Shown here piece after piece: positions 59,936 to 64,000 of a stretch of DNA of 64,000 nucleotides. The notes below the pieces were generated by a model. That model had not been told where the DNA came from. It did not search any database and worked only from the letters and a program-made list of their open reading frames with translations. Source of the stretch: Nageia nagi (taxonomy: Eukaryota > Pinophyta); contig JBITNC010000001.1 of assembly GCA_050084985.1 (NCBI GenBank), positions 87,110,001 to 87,174,000 on the forward strand. The letters run 5' to 3'. Position numbers and translations under genes: made by a program. Numbering within the stretch: the stretch's first letter is position 1; every line of letters begins with the position of its first letter.

Positions 59936-62867
59936 ATATACTACACAAGAATGTGAAATAATAAGCATGTGGTTTCAATAAATAATATTAAATGTTAAGT
60001 TTTAACCAAGTAAATAATGCATGTTATATTTAACACTAAAGACATGCTTGATTTGATTTACAAGTGCAAATGTTTTAAAATTCAAATAATAACACATGTA
60101 CTCGAATATATTTTTCATCTTAAGAACTATAGATATTGAGTGACATTATTGAGATTTGTTTTTTATTAAAATTAAGCCTTCACCTGGATGCCCACACAAG
60201 AGGATCTTAAGTACTACCAATCTTCAACCAGTTCTCCTTGGGTAGCAATATACTCTCATAAGAAGTACTAGCTATTTTCTAAGGTTTTGACATTTATTGG
60301 ATCGACCAAATTATTAATATTGATTAAGTTTTAAGTTATCCTCTTAGGTTATCAAGATAATCCCTAAATGGATGTGCAAATATGTGATATCACTACACAC
60401 ATTCCTATCCATCTATTAGAGTTAAATCCAGACCAATAAAGGAATTAGGGGCAATTAAGAAGTACAAACTTTTCACCACTTCGATAATCAAACTTAAAGG
60501 CTCTATTTTGCCTATCCTCACCTTATGGCTCCTCAAACAAGTCATGTTGCAAAATGTACATGTGAATGTGTTCATTTTAAAGGGTTGCTCATATCAATGT
60601 TTGTATTTTTGTTTGCATAAGCAAATAAATCAAAGTGCAAAACATGCAGTAAAGTGCATAAATGAAACATCATCCATTCATAACTTAAAACCTAAGTGTC
60701 CAATGGTTTTTGTTTACTAACCCCTAAAGTATATCTTTACACAAGTCCATATTTTGCACAAGTTCATTTTGCAAAAAAAAAAAAGAAATACTTAAGCATA
60801 AGCATGTATTAATTTCAAGAATTTGCATAAGTTACCTTTGCATGAAGGATAAATACTTAACATGTATCTTTTAACTTAAGAAATTAAGTCCTAGGCATGC
60901 AATATTAACTTAAAAATTTAAGTTCTAAGTATGCAACATTAACTTAAAAATTAGATACTAAGCATGCATTTATTAGCTTAAAATTTTTGAGTAATAAGCA
61001 TAAGTACTAATCTTAAGCATGCATCATTTAAAGTTAAGTACTAAGCATGTACCATTAACTTAAAAAAATAATTTATAAGTATGCAACATTAACTTAGAGA
61101 GGCATTTAAAATTTCTAAGTAATAAATATGCATTATTTGCAAATCATAAGAACTAGTCCATTCATAAAAAATTAGAAGGCTTAAGCATGCATCTTAAAAT
61201 TTTAATTCATAAGCATTAACTTAAAAAATTAATTCCTTAAGCATGCATTACTTAACTTAGAAAATTTAAATCCTAAGCATTTAACTTAAAAAATTTAAGT
61301 AAAAAACATGCATCAAACTTTAAGTAAGAAGAAAAAATTTATATAAATTCTTCCTTTTTTACCTAAAGTTGTTCTCCTAAAGATAGCATACTTATCTTAA
61401 CTTAATACTTTATCCTTTAAAAGTATGCTAAAAAAGGTAAACATCTAATCTAATGTTAATTAAATACACTTTATTTTCCCTTAATAGCATTGCTAATTTA
61501 AAAAAGTATTCCCCTTCTCTTTTCTTGAAAAAAAAATTTATATTTTAGCCACAATTTGTCTCAAAGTAAGAGAGCTTTTAAGGGGTAATGAAGAATTTTG
61601 TCCCTTTATTTACTTTAGATCAAAGTAATTGAAGTCATCATGACAGAGCTTAAATTTGGAGTAAAAGTGCTTCTTCTAAATGCATTAAATAGAAATACTT
61701 ACTTTCTAAGAAATTAAGTATACATCAACATCCTACAAAGAATTAAATGCAACTTGGAGCCTTATACTCCACACTAAGCTAGTTAAAATTTGGGTAGATG
61801 ACAAAAAAAATTGCAAGCAATGTTTTGGAAGTTAATGAAAAATAAGAGTAATGAAGTTAAGGGCTAAACAAAGTGGAGAGGAGGGAGGAGGAGCCAACAA
61901 TGAGGTAGGAGGCATTGGTGGCATGAGGTGGAGGAGCCAACGAAGGAAGTGTGGAGTGATGCAGGTTGTTGAGGGGTTTGAAGGTGATCATAGTGGTGGT
62001 AGGTAGCAAGGAAGGCTACGATGGGTAATAAGGAAGGTTGTAGTGGCCAATGCTCTAGGTTGCACCGTGTGCACCCAGCTACAATTAATAGGGGTCATTA
62101 GCCACCCAACAATATGTGATAGGGGACATGAGCTACCCAACAATAGGTGATAGGGACCGCAAGCTATGAGCTATCTAGTAGTAGGTGATGGGAGTCATGA
62201 GCCATGAGGGGGATGATAGGAGATCACTAGGTGACAAGGGCTACCAAGGTGGTAGGAGGCTATGAGGTGGTATGGGTGCCAAGGCAGTAGGCCATGATAG
62301 GGCTTTGATGCAATGGTAGGCTATGAGTTGACCTTTTTTTTTTTACATTATTAGATAATAAAATATATATAAAGAGAGAAATTTTGCATACATTAAAAAA
62401 ATTAGTTTAACAAGTTTTCTAAAACAAAATTCATTCTATTGAAAAAAAAAATCCTCTTTTCTTTAAAAAATATTGCAATATAATTTTTAATAGAAAATCC
62501 CCCTTTTTTGTTAAAAAAATCATCAAATTAAAGGTATGCAAAACAAAAAAATAAGCAACATATTAAGCAACTTTTGTAAAAAACAAATTGCAACAAAAAA
62601 TGTTAGCATAAACAAAAAATTGCTTGCTTAGATATATATATATATATTGCTATTTTTTTAAGCAAATGTTGTAATAAATTGAACTAACATATTTCACTAA
62701 ATATGTTAGTAATAAGTACTGATTTATAAAAATTGGAGGAGAGTAATTAATAGGTTATACCTTCAAAGGTTTTACTTTACAAGGATGAAGAAAGATAAAG
62801 CCTCCAAGAAGATGAGTCACAAACCAAGGATGTGAAGAGGAGCCTCCAAGTAGCTCAGATACTAAAT
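59936..62867 (-). other. Element B1 leader
   Basis: It has the same plan as B2 and C on the - strand: conserved pre-gag module (60590-60325), A/T-rich part with GCATGC and CTTAA words (61440-60780), a purine-rich cargo block (62330-61860) different from those of B2 and C, then AT-rich sequence up to the PBS. The cargo has a loose tandem repeat of about 35 bp around CAATAGGTGATAGGG (62090-62210). Confidence 0.65.
62853..62866 (-). other. Element B1 primer binding site (degenerate)
   Basis: On the - strand TTTAGTATCTGAGC follows the LTR end; it is TTTGGTATCTGAGC with one change and corresponds to the initiator-Met type. Confidence 0.7.
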
Positions 62868-63360
62868 TGAAGGAATAAACACTAACAAGATAATTCCTAA
62901 TCGACCAATATCACATGAAAGCTCATAATTACATCTAACAAACTTATAAAGCAATCTCACAACACAAGATGTAAGTGGTTCTTCCAACTATGAGTGCATC
63001 CACTAACTAGATCTTTATTTCAATCACAAATACAACTCTCTTACAATCCTCTTAATCTCAACTCCTACACTTCTATCCTAAAGCATAAATTTACTCTACA
63101 ATTGGTGTGTAATCACAAAAAGGGAACCTTCCATTTATAGGCCAAAATCTCTCTTTGGATCACCCTTTTATCTAATGTACAAAAGCATGACATGCACATC
63201 TTTTTACCTAAGGGGCATGCTCATGACATGGAGTGTAGGACAAATTACATTATCATTTCACTTAAATACTTAAGGTATCAAATGATACCCTTAAGTATTA
63301 ATGAATTTTCATATAATATTGAATACAAACCTTTACAATAATACATTATACATCCCAACA
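62868..63360 (-). repeat. Element B1 5' LTR
   Basis: It is 493 bp on the - strand, TGTTGGGATG at 63360 to TATTCCTTCA at 62868. The hairpin is at 63257-63305, and a TATAAAT box lies at 63133-63139. Confidence 0.92.
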
Positions 63361-64000
63361 CCAATCACATTCTTCTCATTGGGATAAGGATCCAAGTCTT
63401 AAGTTTTATTTTTCATAAATGCCTCATACTCCACTTTCATGGCTTCCATCCAGCACTTGTGCTTTGAAGCTTCTTTGAAGGATGAGATCTCATGCTTGTT
63501 TTCAATCTTGGCAAATAAGGATTTATTCAAGGTCATGGTCCTTGTTATCCTTTGTGTTAGAGAATTTTATTCCTAAGGTGACTTATCTACATTAATATCT
63601 AACCAGCTAGGTGCAACTGAAGAGTCCTATGGATCATCATCATCCTCATTAGATGCATATTCTTTAATAAGTTCATTATAATTTACATCCCTTGAAACAA
63701 ATATGAATTTGTAGGATGGAGAGTAGAGCTTGTAGCCTCTATGATGATTATCATAACCTATAAAGATGCATTTTTTAACTCTTTTATCCAACTTCTTTCT
63801 TTTATTAGAAATAATGTAGGAGAATGCTTCACAACCAAAAACCTTAAGGTGAGAAATATTAGGTTTTCTATATGACCATGCCTCAAAAGGAATTTTACCC
63901 TAAATAGCTTTTGTGGAACATCTATTCAAGGTGTAAATAGTAGTGCTCATAGCTTCACTCCATAAGAAACTAGGAAGATTACCCAACATGCATTTAGCCA
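63361..64000 (-). pseudogene. pol: Element B3: integrase C-terminus and RT start, runs off the window
   Basis: Reading leftwards from 64000: integrase C-terminal region (VFGCEAFSYIIS, CIFIGYDNHHRGYKLY near 63750), an acidic linker, then TLNKSLFAKIENKHE and CWMEAMKVEYEAFM of the RT start. It ends in PYPNEKNVIG at 63361, where the B1 LTR begins. Stops are few but present. The next part of RT is not found on the far side of B1. Confidence 0.88.

Larger units (their letters stand above)
28986..63360 (-). mobile_element. Element B1: copia element on the - strand, split by two later insertions
   Basis: Its own sequence is in three blocks: 58851-63360 (5' LTR, leader, gag, start of protease), 49765-50750 (protease and integrase), and 28986-31423 (integrase end, RNase H, 3' UTR, 3' LTR). 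Both joins are proven by target-site duplications of the inserted elements, and the reading resumes at the right place after each. Total own length is about 7.9 kb. The gag and integrase catalytic residues are largely readable, but the RT core is deleted (junction near 31056). The left end of its 3' LTR is missing or altered, and the TSD expected from the right side (CCAAT at 63361) is not found on the left. Confidence 0.88.

Noticed and set aside
62632-62648. TA microsatellite as a regulatory feature
   Set aside because: It is a short AT run of the kind expected in this composition, with no further support.
1-64000. tRNA or rRNA genes
   Set aside because: No cloverleaf or rRNA-like sequence was seen; TGGTATCAGAGC-type strings are retroelement primer sites.

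Overview
The window is land-plant nuclear DNA with no intact host gene: an AT-rich stretch built almost entirely of decayed, nested LTR retrotransposons. Evidence for a plant is the plant-type Ty1/copia elements primed by initiator-Met tRNA, a Ty3/gypsy element with two RNase H domains (the Tat-type layout known from plants), and a captured fragment of a PPR gene. The very low gene density and depth of nesting suggest a large, repeat-rich genome such as a gymnosperm, but the species cannot be read from the sequence.

Layout. 1-3598: AT-rich non-coding DNA. 3604-8851: copia element A (+), complete with LTRs, PBS, PPT and a 5-bp TSD, with a broken polyprotein. 8857-~11034: 3' end of another LTR element (D), with an acidic repeat-bearing reading frame, an open 150-codon frame with a possible membrane segment, a PPT and an LTR start. 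~11035-17640: non-coding, with one G-rich tract. ~17650-24340: a Ty3/gypsy Tat-like element (E, +), full domain order but riddled with stops and frameshifts. 24341-28985: AT-rich DNA with one unrecognised coding-like remnant.

28986-63360 is one large nest. Its frame is copia element B1 (- strand): 5' LTR 62868-63360, 3' LTR remnant 28986-29447. B1 is split by two later insertions. The first is a three-LTR structure, 31424-49764, in which a second copia family (C) is present as LTR-internal-LTR-internal-LTR with an exact 8919-bp period and flanking CAAAC. The second is element B2 (+), 50751-58845, flanked by TCCTT. B1 itself sits in a fourth related element, B3 (-, 63361 to the window end), whose uninterrupted sequence also shows what the C target looked like before insertion.

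How the parts work. Each element encodes, or once encoded, gag, protease, integrase, reverse transcriptase and RNase H between LTRs that carry promoter and processing signals. None looks autonomous now: A has stops and a frameshift; C has eight nonsense codons plus a Lys at the integrase catalytic Glu; B1 has lost its RT core; B2 has lost the gag C-terminus and all three integrase acidic residues. The features most worth attention are non-coding: a tandem array of small hairpins with paired base changes in the 3' UTR of C, a long hairpin conserved at the same place in the LTRs of B and C, a conserved module just before gag, and a swappable GC-richer cargo block in the leader, which in C contains PPR fragments.
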